Source: Rhodoblastus sp963748385
GTDB lineage: Bacteria; Pseudomonadota; Alphaproteobacteria; Rhizobiales; Beijerinckiaceae
Length of the DNA stretch: 64,000 nucleotides
Reading direction: 5' to 3'
NCBI GenBank assembly: GCA_963748385.1
Contig: CAVVIQ010000016.1
Location: 70,662 to 134,661, forward strand
The notes below the pieces were generated by a model. It searched no databases. It saw only the letters and a list, made by a program, of their open reading frames with translations, and was not told the DNA's origin. The position numbers and the translations under genes were made by a program. Numbering within the stretch: the first letter of the stretch is position 1; each line of letters opens with the position of its first letter. This document shows positions 40,758 to 49,844 of this stretch, in pieces.

Positions 40758-42422
40758 TTGAGCGACACGACCGACCTCACCGGCATGGCGGAATGGAAGG
40801 CGCTGCAAGCGCATTTCGGCGCCGTGAAAGATCTGACCTTGCGCAGCCTGTTCGCCGACGATCCGCGCCGCGCCGAGCGGTTCACCGTCGAGGCGGCCGG
40901 TCTGTGCCTCGATTATTCGAAGAACCGCATCACCGACGAAACGATCCGCCTGCTCGTCGACCTGGCGCGGGCGCGCGGAGTCGCCGCGCGGCGGGACGCG
41001 ATGTTTTCCGGCGAGAAGATCAATGTCAGCGAGAACCGCGCCGTATTGCATGTCGCGCTGCGGGCCCCTCGTTCGGAGAGCATTTTCGTCGACGGCAGGG
41101 ACGTCGTCCCCGAAGTGCTTGAGGTCCGCGAGCGCATGGCGGCGTTCGCGCGAAAGGTGCGATCGGGCGAATGGCGGGGCCACAGCGGCAAGCGCATTCG
41201 CACGATCGTGAATATCGGGATCGGCGGTTCGTACCTCGGACCCGAAATGGCTTACCGCGCGTTGCGGTCGTTCCGCGACCCGGATATCGACGCGCGCTTC
41301 GTCGCCAATGTCGACGGCGCGGCTTTCGCGGAAGCGACCGCTGGTCTCGATCCCCACGAAACGCTGTTCATCGTCGCCTCCAAGACCTTCACCACGCTGG
41401 AGACCATGACCAACGCCGGCGTCGCGCGGGACTGGCTGGTCGAGGGGATCGGCGACGGTTCGGGCGTCGCCAAGCATTTCGTCGCCCTGTCGACCAATGC
41501 GCAAGCCGTCGCAGGTTTCGGCATCGACACAGCCAATATGTTCGGCTTCTGGGATTGGATCGGCGGCCGCTATTCCATGGACTCGGCGATCGGGCTTTCG
41601 ACGATGATCGCCATCGGCCCGGAGAACTTCCAGCAATTGCTCGACGGATTTCACGCCATCGACCAACACTTCCGCTCGGCGCCGCCGGAGCGCAACCTGC
41701 CGATGATCATGGGTCTCCTGTCGGTCTGGCACAATAATTTCTTCGGCGCCGAGACGGTCGGAATCATGCCCTATGCCGCTGATCTCGCGCGTTTCCCGGC
41801 CTATCTCCAGCAATTGCAGATGGAGAGCAACGGCAAGCACGTCGATCTGGCCGGAAGGCCCGTGCGGTTCCAGACGGGTCCGGTCGTCTGGGGAGAGCCG
41901 GGCACCGATGGCCAGCATTCCTTCTACCAGCTCATCCACCAGGGTACGAAGCTCATTCCCTGCGACCTGATCGGGTTCTGCCAGCCGCTGAGCGCGAACG
42001 CCGCGCAGCACGACCTCCTGATGGCGAATTTTTTCGCGCAGGCCGAGGCGCTGGCCTTCGGCCGGACTGCGGAAGAACTCGCGGCGCAGGGTTCGCAGCC
42101 CTTCCAGACCCCGTTCAGGGTTTGCGAAGGCAATCGCCCGACCAACGTCATCCTGGCGGATCGGCTGTCGCCCTATGCCCTCGGCGCGCTGGTGGCGCTT
42201 TATGAGCACAATGTCTTCACGCAGGGCGCAATCTGGGGAATCGATTCCTTCGACCAATGGGGCGTCGAGCTCGGCAAGGCGCTGGCGAAGAACATCATCC
42301 CCGAATTGGCGCCGGGAGCCCCTCAGACCGACAAGCACGACAGTTCGACGAACGCGCTCATCGGCCGCTATCGCCGCCTGCGAGGCGACCCGCCTCAAGG
42401 CGAGAACGGAGGCGGCGCATGA
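40758..42422 (+). CDS. pgi: Glucose-6-phosphate isomerase
   Basis: A 554-residue full-length isomerase linking glucose 6-phosphate and fructose 6-phosphate. Signatures include NIGIGGSYLGPEMAYRAL, SKTFTTLETMTNA, and GQHSFYQLIHQGT with the catalytic Glu/His region. It starts at TTG 40758, behind GGGGAGA. The stop overlaps the next ATG. Its presence allows fructose 6-phosphate from tal/tkt to be recycled through zwf, so a complete oxidative pentose cycle is encoded here. Confidence 0.94.
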   Translation: MSDTTDLTGMAEWKALQAHFGAVKDLTLRSLFADDPRRAERFTVEAAGLCLDYSKNRITDETIRLLVDLARARGVAARRDAMFSGEKINVSENRAVLHVALRAPRSESIFVDGRDVVPEVLEVRERMAAFARKVRSGEWRGHSGKRIRTIVNIGIGGSYLGPEMAYRALRSFRDPDIDARFVANVDGAAFAEATAGLDPHETLFIVASKTFTTLETMTNAGVARDWLVEGIGDGSGVAKHFVALSTNAQAVAGFGIDTANMFGFWDWIGGRYSMDSAIGLSTMIAIGPENFQQLLDGFHAIDQHFRSAPPERNLPMIMGLLSVWHNNFFGAETVGIMPYAADLARFPAYLQQLQMESNGKHVDLAGRPVRFQTGPVVWGEPGTDGQHSFYQLIHQGTKLIPCDLIGFCQPLSANAAQHDLLMANFFAQAEALAFGRTAEELAAQGSQPFQTPFRVCEGNRPTNVILADRLSPYALGALVALYEHNVFTQGAIWGIDSFDQWGVELGKALAKNIIPELAPGAPQTDKHDSSTNALIGRYRRLRGDPPQGENGGGA

Positions 42423-43333
42423 CGCTCGGATACGACCGTCCGCTCTATATCCTGCCGTTCGACCATCGCGCGTCGTTCGAACAAGGCCTGTTCGGCTGGT
42501 CGGGCGATCTGAGCCCCGAACAGACGGAGGCGGTCGCAAGGGCGAAAGCCGTCATATACGACGCCTTCAAGCTCGCGGTTGCGCGCGGCGCGCCGAAGGA
42601 GCATGCGGGCGTCCTCGTTGATTCGCAGTTCGGCGCGCCGATTCTGAACGACGCGCGCCAACAGGGATTCATCACCTGCATGCCCACCGAAAAGAGCGGG
42701 CAGGCCGAGTTTCAGTTCGAATATGGCGATCGATGGGCCGACGAGATCGAGAAATACCAACCCTCGTTCGTCAAGGCGCTCGTTCGCTACAATCCCGAAG
42801 ACGACGAAGCGATGAATCGCCGCCAGACGGAGCGCTTGCGGCGGCTCTGCGACCATCTTCACGCGCACGGGCGCCTGTTCATGTTCGAACTGCTCGTGCC
42901 GATGACCCATCAGCAATCGGACCGTCTCGAAGGCGACCATCAGCTTTACGACCGCGAGCTGCGGCCGTCGCTGATGATCGCGGCGATCAAGGAACTGCAG
43001 GGGGCCGGCGTCGAGCCGGACGTGTGGAAGGTCGAGGGCCTCGACCTGCAGTCGGACTGCGTCAAGATCTCGGAAACGGCGCGTCGCGATGGCCGCGACC
43101 GGGTCGGCTGCATCGTCCTTGGGCGCGGGTCCGACGAAGCGAAGGTTCGGGCCTGGTTGCATACGGCGGCGCTTACACCCGGCTTCATTGGCTTCGCGGT
43201 CGGGCGAACGTCGTTCTGGGATGCGTTGGAGGCCTTGGAGAAAGGCCAGGCGACCCGCGAGCAGGCGGTCGAGCAGATCGCGAGCCGCTATGCCGAGTGG
43301 GTTCGGATCTTTACTGAAGGGAAGCGTGCGTGA
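42419..43333 (+). CDS. Stand-alone IolC C-terminal-like (DUF2090) aldolase-fold protein
   Basis: A 304-residue protein with PLYILPFDHRASFEQGLFGW at the start, KALVRYNPEDDEAMN, FMFELLVPMT and WKVEGLDLQSDC. This matches the domain normally fused behind the kinase part of IolC (5-dehydro-2-deoxygluconokinase), which has an aldolase-like TIM barrel. Here there is no kinase part and no other iol gene. A sugar-phosphate aldolase role in the operon is plausible but unproved. It overlaps pgi at its start (ATGA) and pgl at its end (GTGA). Confidence 0.75.
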   Translation: MTLGYDRPLYILPFDHRASFEQGLFGWSGDLSPEQTEAVARAKAVIYDAFKLAVARGAPKEHAGVLVDSQFGAPILNDARQQGFITCMPTEKSGQAEFQFEYGDRWADEIEKYQPSFVKALVRYNPEDDEAMNRRQTERLRRLCDHLHAHGRLFMFELLVPMTHQQSDRLEGDHQLYDRELRPSLMIAAIKELQGAGVEPDVWKVEGLDLQSDCVKISETARRDGRDRVGCIVLGRGSDEAKVRAWLHTAALTPGFIGFAVGRTSFWDALEALEKGQATREQAVEQIASRYAEWVRIFTEGKRA

Positions 43334-44088
43334 GTCCATCCGCCTTCAGACAGATCTCGGCGCCGGACGGCGCGACGGCGGAACTCGCGATTTTCGCGGA
43401 CAAGGCCGCTCTCGTGAACGGCGCCGCCGCGTTCATAGCCGAGCAGGCCGCCGAAGCGATCAGCCGGCGTGGCCGTTTCGCCCTCGCCCTTTCCGGCGGA
43501 GACACTCCGAAACCTGTCTACGAGCGCCTCGCGACCCTGGGCGGCGTCGATTGGCGGCGCGCCGAGGTCTTCTTCGGCGACGAGCGCTGCGTGCCGCAGG
43601 ACGATCCGCGAAGCAATTTCGCGATGGCGAAGGCGGCGCTGCTCGACCGCGTCGACATTCCTTCGCAGAATGTCCATCGGATTCGCGGCGAGGATCCGCC
43701 CCGCGTCGCGGCCGAGTCCTACGCGGGGGAGTTGCGAAAAACGCTCGGCGAGGATGGGCGCCTCGATCTTATCCTGCTCGGCCTCGGCGAAAACGGCCAT
43801 ACGGCTTCGCTGTTTCCGGGGCTCGCCGCGCTGGAAGACAAACGACATGGGGTCGCGGCCGCTTATGTCGAAGTCGCCGGAATGTGGCGCGTAACCATGA
43901 CTTTTCGGACGATCAACGCCGCGCGCCGGGTGGCGTTGCTGGTGTCCGGCGCCGGAAAGGCCGAGATCTTGCGCAGAGTGCTGCAAGGCCCGCGCGATCC
44001 ATTCGTTTTGCCCGCGCAGGCGGTGCGGCCGGAAGAACGGCCCGCGCTGTGGCTTGTCGACGCCGAAGCGGCGTCAAAACTCTCATAA
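43330..44088 (+). CDS. pgl: 6-phosphogluconolactonase
   Basis: A 252-residue SOL/DevB-type lactonase hydrolysing 6-phosphogluconolactone. FALALSGGDTPKPVYERLA, VFFGDERCVPQDDPRSNF and LDLILLGLGENGHTASLFPG are clear. The start is GTG 43330, overlapping the preceding stop. It supplies the middle step between zwf and gnd of the same operon. Confidence 0.93.
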   Translation: MSPSAFRQISAPDGATAELAIFADKAALVNGAAAFIAEQAAEAISRRGRFALALSGGDTPKPVYERLATLGGVDWRRAEVFFGDERCVPQDDPRSNFAMAKAALLDRVDIPSQNVHRIRGEDPPRVAAESYAGELRKTLGEDGRLDLILLGLGENGHTASLFPGLAALEDKRHGVAAAYVEVAGMWRVTMTFRTINAARRVALLVSGAGKAEILRRVLQGPRDPFVLPAQAVRPEERPALWLVDAEAASKLS

Positions 44089-44147
44089 CCGGCCGTAGAC
44101 AATTGCGCCCGCAGACCGACAGCGACGCATCAGGAGGAAATCGCAAA

Positions 44148-46544
44148 ATGGGAGAAGCGCCTGGATGGCCGGGAATCCCGGCAAGATGGACGTCTAGCGC
44201 GAAATCGGGCGTCGGGGCGGCGCTGTCGGACACGAGCCGGGTCTGGTTCACGATCAGTCACGGCATCCTCAACGAGGTCTATTATCCGCGCGTCGACCAC
44301 GCTTGCCTGCGGGACCTCGGCCTCATCGTCACCGACGGGGAACAATTCTTCGCGGAGGAAAAACGCGATTGCGATTGCGCCATTTCCTGGCTGGAGGACG
44401 GCGTGCCCGCCTTCCTCCTGACGAACACCCACCGCGAAGGCCGGTTCCAGATCGTCAAGAAGGTGATCGCCGACCCCCGAAGCGATTCCGTGCTGATGCA
44501 CATCCGCTTGCAGAGCCTGTCGGGAGAGGCCCTGCGCCTGTTCGCCATCGCCGCGCCGCACCTCGTCAACGCCGGCGCGAACAACAACGCCTGGCAGGGC
44601 GAGTACAAGGGACATGCGATGCTGTTCGCAAGCGGCGACGGCGTATTTTCGGCCCTCGTGGCGAATCCGCATTTTATCGCCAGGTCCGTCGGTTTCGTCG
44701 GCGTCTCCGACGGCTGGCGACAGCTCCGTCAAAGCCGACGGCTGACCGAGCCTTACGAATCGGCCAGCAACGGGAACGTGGCCCTTTCCGCTGAACTTGG
44801 TCTCGACGCCGACGGCTGCGCGGTGCTGTCGCTGGGCTTCGGCGTTTCGGAGGCGGAGGCGGCGTTTCATGCGCTGAGGTCGGTTCAGACGCCATTCGAA
44901 ACGATCCTCGACGATTACGCCAGCGGCTGGCGGGCCTGGCAGGCGGAATTGCGCTCGATCGAACGGCGCGCGCGCGGACATAATCTGTATCGCGTCAGCA
45001 CGGCTGTCCTGCGTTGTCACGAAACGCCGACCTTTCCCGGCGGACTTATCGCAAGCCTCTCAATTCCGTGGGGTTTCAACAAGGGCGATGACGACATCGG
45101 CGGCTACCACCTCGTGTGGCCGCGCGATCTCTGCGAAACCGCCGGAGCGCTGCTGGCCTGCGGCGCGCACACCGCCGTTCGACGGGTGCTTCGTTACCTG
45201 AGGGCGACCCAGGAAGCCGACGGCAGCTGGCCGCAGAATTGTTGGCTCGACGGCGCTCCCTACTGGCGCGGCCTCCAATTGGACGAGTGCGCGTTTCCCA
45301 TGCTGCTTCTTGACGTGGCCTGGCGCGAGGGAGCCATAAAGGCGCCCGATATCAAGGCGTTCTGGCCGATGGTGAAAGCCGCCGCGGGCTTCGTGGCGCG
45401 CAATGGGCCGCGAACCAAACAAGACCGCTGGGAGGAGAACGCCGGATACACCCCGTTCACGCTCGCGGTGGCGGTGGCGTCGCTGCTGGGGGCCGCCGAA
45501 TTGGCGGAACTGAGCGAGGAGCCGGATCTCGCGGATCTGTTCCGCGACACCGCGGACGCGTGGAACGATCAAATCGAAGACTGGGTCTATGTCGAAGGAA
45601 CGGCCCTCGATCGCGAGGCGAAGGTCGCCGGCCATTACATCCGGATCGCGCCCGAACAGCCGCAATCGGGAGCGCCCGACGCGCACGCGATCGTGCAGGT
45701 GCGCAATCACGAAGCCGGCAGCGGCGCCATTCCGGCCCATGATCTGGTCAGCACCGACGCGCTGGCGCTGGTCCGGTTCGGTCTGAGGGCGGCGGACGAT
45801 CCGAGGATCCTCGACACGGTCGCCGTCATCGACCACGCGCTCAAGGTCGACCTGCCTCAGGGGCCGGGGTGGCGACGGTACAATTTCGACGGCTATGGCG
45901 AAAAGGCCGACGGCAGCCCTTTCGACGGGGTCGGAATCGGCCGCGCCTGGCCGCTGCTGGCCGGCGAAAGGGCTCATTACGCGCTTGCCGCGGGACGCCG
46001 CCCCGAAGCCCAGGCGTTGCTCGAAACCATCGAAGCGCATTCCAGCCCCGGAGGCCTGATCCCGGAACAGGTTTGGGACGGGCCGCCAATTCCGGAGCGC
46101 GAACTCGCGCCGGGCGAACCCTCGGGCTCCGCCATGCCCCTGGTCTGGGCTCACGCCGAATATATCAAATTGCTCCGCTCGCTGGCGGATGGCAGGGTGT
46201 TCGACATGCCGCCGCATACGGTTCGCCGTTATCTGGTCGAGAAGCGGAAAGCGCGCTGCCGGACATGGCGAGAGGACGCCCCGGCGCCCGCCATTGCGCC
46301 CGGACAGGCGCTCCGCCTGGACCTGGTCGAAGACTCCATCGTTCTTTACACGCGCGATGACTGGAAAACCCAGGCGGAGATCGCAACCAGGGACACCGGT
46401 CTCGGCCTGCATGTTGCGGAAATCGCCTCCGACGGCGCAACGTCAACTCAACGCATTGTTTTCACATGGAGACGACGGCGCGACGAGACTTGGCGCGGCC
46501 AGAATTTCGAGGTCGCCGTCGTCCAAAGCGCCGGGACCGTTTGA
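44148..46544 (+). CDS. Glycoside hydrolase family 15 glucoamylase
   Basis: A 798-residue enzyme without a signal peptide. A beta-sandwich N-terminal domain (about 1-280) precedes an alpha/alpha-barrel with YHLVWPRDLCETAGALLACG, WRGLQLDECAF and PEQVWDGPPIPE (catalytic-acid region). The end is SGSAMPLVWAHAEYIKLLRS. It would release glucose from the ends of glycogen or maltodextrins in the cytoplasm. AGGAGGAAA precedes ATG 44148. It closes the operon that starts with glucokinase, so the chain from polymer to pentose phosphates is in one unit. Confidence 0.9.
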   Translation: MGEAPGWPGIPARWTSSAKSGVGAALSDTSRVWFTISHGILNEVYYPRVDHACLRDLGLIVTDGEQFFAEEKRDCDCAISWLEDGVPAFLLTNTHREGRFQIVKKVIADPRSDSVLMHIRLQSLSGEALRLFAIAAPHLVNAGANNNAWQGEYKGHAMLFASGDGVFSALVANPHFIARSVGFVGVSDGWRQLRQSRRLTEPYESASNGNVALSAELGLDADGCAVLSLGFGVSEAEAAFHALRSVQTPFETILDDYASGWRAWQAELRSIERRARGHNLYRVSTAVLRCHETPTFPGGLIASLSIPWGFNKGDDDIGGYHLVWPRDLCETAGALLACGAHTAVRRVLRYLRATQEADGSWPQNCWLDGAPYWRGLQLDECAFPMLLLDVAWREGAIKAPDIKAFWPMVKAAAGFVARNGPRTKQDRWEENAGYTPFTLAVAVASLLGAAELAELSEEPDLADLFRDTADAWNDQIEDWVYVEGTALDREAKVAGHYIRIAPEQPQSGAPDAHAIVQVRNHEAGSGAIPAHDLVSTDALALVRFGLRAADDPRILDTVAVIDHALKVDLPQGPGWRRYNFDGYGEKADGSPFDGVGIGRAWPLLAGERAHYALAAGRRPEAQALLETIEAHSSPGGLIPEQVWDGPPIPERELAPGEPSGSAMPLVWAHAEYIKLLRSLADGRVFDMPPHTVRRYLVEKRKARCRTWREDAPAPAIAPGQALRLDLVEDSIVLYTRDDWKTQAEIATRDTGLGLHVAEIASDGATSTQRIVFTWRRRRDETWRGQNFEVAVVQSAGTV

Positions 46545-46648
46545 CCGAACGACCAGGATCGCATGTGATCAGCTGCAACAAGCTCGGCGCCGAGCAGCGC
46601 CGATGCGTCGAATCGACGAAAAGATTTGGCATGAGATACGCGCATTTT

Positions 46649-46668
46649 GGTTGCGGGGGCCCGCAACC
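46649..46668 (+). repeat. Dispersed palindrome, copy 2
   Basis: GGTTGCGGGGGCCCGCAACC, a near-perfect 20-base palindrome. The right-hand flank ACCGACAATC reappears, reverse-complemented, beside the copy at 58617 (GATTGTCGGT). Confidence 0.82.
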
Positions 46669-46882
46669 ACCGACAATCAAGCCTTTTGCGGCCGTGTTCC
46701 ACCGATCTTGGTCCTGACGATCTGAAGGCGCGCCACGGCGCCTGAAGCGAAACTGTGACGCGAGGCGGCCGCGATCGGCGCTCAAGGGCGCAGTTCAACG
46801 AAAAACGGGACCGTGCTGAAAGCCTGGGTTTGGGGGGCGGCGCGTTCGAATGCGCAAGGCCGTCTTTTTCGGTACGAGAGCG

Positions 46883-46940
46883 AATTCCCGAAAAGTCGAT
46901 GGACTTTTCGGACGGGAATATGCGTCAAAACAATGAAATA
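46883..46940 (+). repeat. Dispersed 60-base repeat, copy 1
   Basis: AATTCCCGAAAAGTC, loop, GACTTTTCGG, then ACGGGAATATGCGTCAAAAC and AATGAAATAG. The hairpin arms are 46888-46897 and 46902-46911. The same framework recurs at 63301-63365. Elements of this layout (CCGAAAAG hairpin followed by GAATATGCGT) are common in Bradyrhizobium-type genomes as far as I know. Confidence 0.75.
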
Positions 46941-47165
46941 GCGGAGCGCGTTCGACACTGCGATATGCGAACGGGCTCCAGGAGGCTTCAAACCATTTCC
47001 TCGGCATGACGTCGAATGTCGATCGGGGCCGGCGCCGGCCTGTGTCCATGGCGGCGCCGAAAGCGGGCGCGAGCAAAGGCGCCTAGGGCTCATCGAGATG
47101 GCGCTCATCGAAAATTTTAGGCGCGCCGCGCTTTTTTCCGGGATGGATTATCTTATCTAAACGTC

Positions 47166-48212
47166 ATGGGCCTGCATGAACCCGACGCCCGTCCTTTCGA
47201 CGCGGCGACGTCCGCGGCCGGGCCGCTGATCGACGCGTTCACCCGGCGGATCAGCTATGTCCGCATTTCCGTAACCGACAGGTGCGATTTCCGCTGCGTT
47301 TATTGCATGGCGGAAAACATGCATTTCCTGCCCAAGGCCGATCTCCTCACGATCGAAGAGCTGGAGCGCCTTGGCGCGGCGCTGATTTCGCGCGGCGTGA
47401 GCAAAATTCGTTTGACCGGCGGCGAGCCGCTGGTGCGGCGCAATGTCATGCAATTGTTCCGCGCTCTCGCGCGTCATCTCGGTCGAGGGCTGAGCGAATT
47501 GACCCTGACCACCAATGGCTCGCAGCTCGACCGTTTTGCCGACGAATTGGCCGAATGCGGCGTCCGCCGCGTCAATGTTTCTCTCGACACGCTCGATCCG
47601 GACAAATTCCGGGGGCTGACGCGCCGGGGCGACCCTGCGAAGGTGCTGGCGGGCATCGAGGCGGCGCAAAGGGCGGGCCTGCAGGTCAAGATCAATTGCG
47701 TCGCGCTGAAGGGCGTCAACGACGACGAATTTCTTGCTTTGACCGATTGGGCGCACGGCCGGGGAATGGCCATTTCGTTCATCGAGGTGATGCCGCTTGG
47801 CGAGGACGCCGCCGGCAATATAGAACACTATCTGCCACTCGATCTGGTCATCGAGGCGTTGGCGAAAAAATACACGATGACGCCTTCGGCTTTCGCCAGC
47901 GGCGGCCCCGCACGCTATTTCGATATCGCCGAAACCGGCGGGCGCGTCGGCTTGATCACGCCGCTCAGCCACAATTTCTGCGAAAGCTGCAATCGCGTGC
48001 GCGTCACTTGTACGGGAATGCTCTACATGTGCCTCGGCCAGGAAAATCGTGTCGATCTGCGCGCGCCATTGCGCGCCTCTGCGGACGACGGCGCCCTTCA
48101 CGCCGCGCTCGACGAGGCCATGCGGCGCAAGCCGCGCGGACATGATTTCGTCAAGCAATGGGCGGGCGAGATCAGCCCCCATCGTCGCCCGATGAGCATG
48201 ACCGGCGGGTGA
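47166..48212 (+). CDS. moaA: GTP 3',8-cyclase MoaA (molybdopterin biosynthesis)
   Basis: A 348-residue radical SAM enzyme that starts molybdenum cofactor synthesis from GTP. The SAM cluster motif is C40-x3-C44-x2-C47 (RCDFRCVYCMAE). The second cluster lies in FCESCNRVRVTCTGMLYMCLG. KIRLTGGEPLVRRN is a family signature. It ends seven bases from the convergent end of the CO dehydrogenase operon, whose large subunit needs the cofactor. Confidence 0.95.
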   Translation: MGLHEPDARPFDAATSAAGPLIDAFTRRISYVRISVTDRCDFRCVYCMAENMHFLPKADLLTIEELERLGAALISRGVSKIRLTGGEPLVRRNVMQLFRALARHLGRGLSELTLTTNGSQLDRFADELAECGVRRVNVSLDTLDPDKFRGLTRRGDPAKVLAGIEAAQRAGLQVKINCVALKGVNDDEFLALTDWAHGRGMAISFIEVMPLGEDAAGNIEHYLPLDLVIEALAKKYTMTPSAFASGGPARYFDIAETGGRVGLITPLSHNFCESCNRVRVTCTGMLYMCLGQENRVDLRAPLRASADDGALHAALDEAMRRKPRGHDFVKQWAGEISPHRRPMSMTGG

Positions 48213-48218
48213 TTCCAC

Positions 48219-49844
48219 TTATACTGTGCGATCTTCGGCGGCCAGTTGGCGTCCCCGCCGTCGCCTGTCGTTCAGGGCCTCCGCCGTGTCGAGATCGGTG
48301 AATGCGCCGTCGCCAGCGTCGATTTCGCAGACCCATTCGGCATAGCGGCCGATCAGCTGTTTGGCGCCGGCGTCGCCGTTGGTCTGCTCCAGGATCAGCG
48401 GGAAGAAGGCCCGCCCCCACAGCACCGGATTTCCCTGCCGGCCGTCACAACGCGGGACGACGATGGCGCGGGACGCGGCCGGATCGAAGGCGGCGATCAT
48501 GCGTGCGACCAGCGCGGGGGCGATGTCCGGCATGTCGCCGAGAAAGATCATCGCGCCGTCCAACTCTTGCGGCATGGCCGCGACGCCTTTTTTCAGCGAA
48601 GTGGAAAGCCCTTGGGCGTAATCCTCGTTGAACACGAACTCGACCTCGCTTCCGGCCAATGCGGCGCGAACCTGTTCGGCCTCATGTCCGACCACGGCGA
48701 CGATTTTTTTGATTCCCGCCGCGCGCGCCGCGTCCACCGCATGGCGCGCCAAGGGCTTGCCCTCCAGCATCATGGTCAGCTTGTTCGCGCACATGCGCTT
48801 CGACTGGCCGGCCGCGAGAACAATGGCCGCGATCCGCGGCGCCGCCGGCCTGGTTTCAGACTTTGTTTTGGCGTTCCAGGGCGTGGCGGGGAGCAGGCCG
48901 CCGACGCCCATCGACATGATGTCGGCGCGGCCAACCGGCAGTCGGGCGAGAAGGCGCCGCAGGACAAAATCGAAGCCATTGAGCTGGGGCGTACGCGCGC
49001 AGCCTGGCATTCCGATCACCGGCGTCCGCCCCATCGCCCCCAGAAGCAACAAATTCCCGGGGTCAACCGGCATGCCGAAATGGAGGACGCGGCCGCCCGC
49101 TTTTTCCAGCGCGGCGGGAACCACGTCCTTTCGGTCGGCGATCGAGCAGGCGCCGCAGATCAGAATGAGATCGTCGTCCGCCGCGCCGCGCGTCGCGATT
49201 TCGCGCGCCAGCTCCGCCTCTTCGTGCGGAACGCGCAGATCGGCGCGAAGCGCGCTTCCCAGCGCCGCCAGCCTTTCCCGCGCGCAACGCGAGGTTTTCT
49301 CCAGCGTGCTCGTCTTCAGCCCCGGCGCGAGCGTCTGGATCAGCGAGACCCGGTGCGGCCGAAAGGGCAGGATTTCGAGCGCCGCCGCGGCGCGTTCGCA
49401 GGCGGCGACGATTTTTTCGGGCGCCGCGTAGGGATTGACCTTTATGGTCGCGATCATTTCTCCCGGCTCGACAATTTCATGCGGGGGCAAGGTTCCCAGT
49501 GTAATCGCCTCATCGACATGATTGAACGCATCGACGCCACGCCGGTCGAAATGCAGCAATCCGTGAAAGGCTGCGTGGAGATTGCAGCGGCCGTCGCGCG
49601 CCTTGCGGGCGATCACGCCGGAACCCGCCAGCGCCCGCGCCACCCGCGCCGCCGCGACGTCTTCGGCGACATCCTTCGGGTCGGGCAGCGCGACCTGCAC
49701 CGTTTCCATACCGGCGTCGCGCAGGCGCTTTATGTCCTCGGGCGCGAGCTTGCGTCCCTTGGGGATGAAAAGATCGGGAAGACGTATCGCGTGGGCGAGC
49801 AGGCCGCCGCAGGCTTCCTCACGCTCGAGCGTCACAAATTTCAT
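48219..49844 (-). CDS. MoeA-like molybdopterin-binding / MobA-like nucleotidyltransferase fusion
   Basis: A 541-residue two-part protein. The N-terminal two thirds (KFVTLEREEACGGLLAH ... LILICGACSIADRKDVVP ... GMPGCARTPQLNGFDFVL) is a molybdopterin-binding domain. The C-terminal 190 residues (IAAIVLAAGQSKRMCANK ... GAMIFLGDMPDIAP) are a MobA/MocA-type nucleotidyltransferase. It probably makes the dinucleotide (cytidylate) form of the cofactor needed by CO dehydrogenase-type enzymes. ATG 49844 overlaps the upstream XdhC stop. It is the last gene of the cox operon. Confidence 0.85.
   Translation of the reverse strand: MKFVTLEREEACGGLLAHAIRLPDLFIPKGRKLAPEDIKRLRDAGMETVQVALPDPKDVAEDVAAARVARALAGSGVIARKARDGRCNLHAAFHGLLHFDRRGVDAFNHVDEAITLGTLPPHEIVEPGEMIATIKVNPYAAPEKIVAACERAAAALEILPFRPHRVSLIQTLAPGLKTSTLEKTSRCARERLAALGSALRADLRVPHEEAELAREIATRGAADDDLILICGACSIADRKDVVPAALEKAGGRVLHFGMPVDPGNLLLLGAMGRTPVIGMPGCARTPQLNGFDFVLRRLLARLPVGRADIMSMGVGGLLPATPWNAKTKSETRPAAPRIAAIVLAAGQSKRMCANKLTMMLEGKPLARHAVDAARAAGIKKIVAVVGHEAEQVRAALAGSEVEFVFNEDYAQGLSTSLKKGVAAMPQELDGAMIFLGDMPDIAPALVARMIAAFDPAASRAIVVPRCDGRQGNPVLWGRAFFPLILEQTNGDAGAKQLIGRYAEWVCEIDAGDGAFTDLDTAEALNDRRRRGRQLAAEDRTV

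Larger units (their letters stand above)
46545..47165. other. Repeat-bearing gap between glucoamylase and moaA
   Basis: About 620 bases without a credible gene. It contains one copy of each dispersed repeat family (46649-46668 and 46883-46940), listed separately. The moaA promoter should lie near its right end, where TTATCTTATCT sits just upstream of the start. Confidence 0.5.

Noticed and set aside
39537..42539. 1000-codon open frame antisense to tal and pgi
   Set aside because: Both genes on the other strand have full family motifs; the antisense product is low-complexity Arg/Gly/Asp-rich sequence with no recognisable domain.
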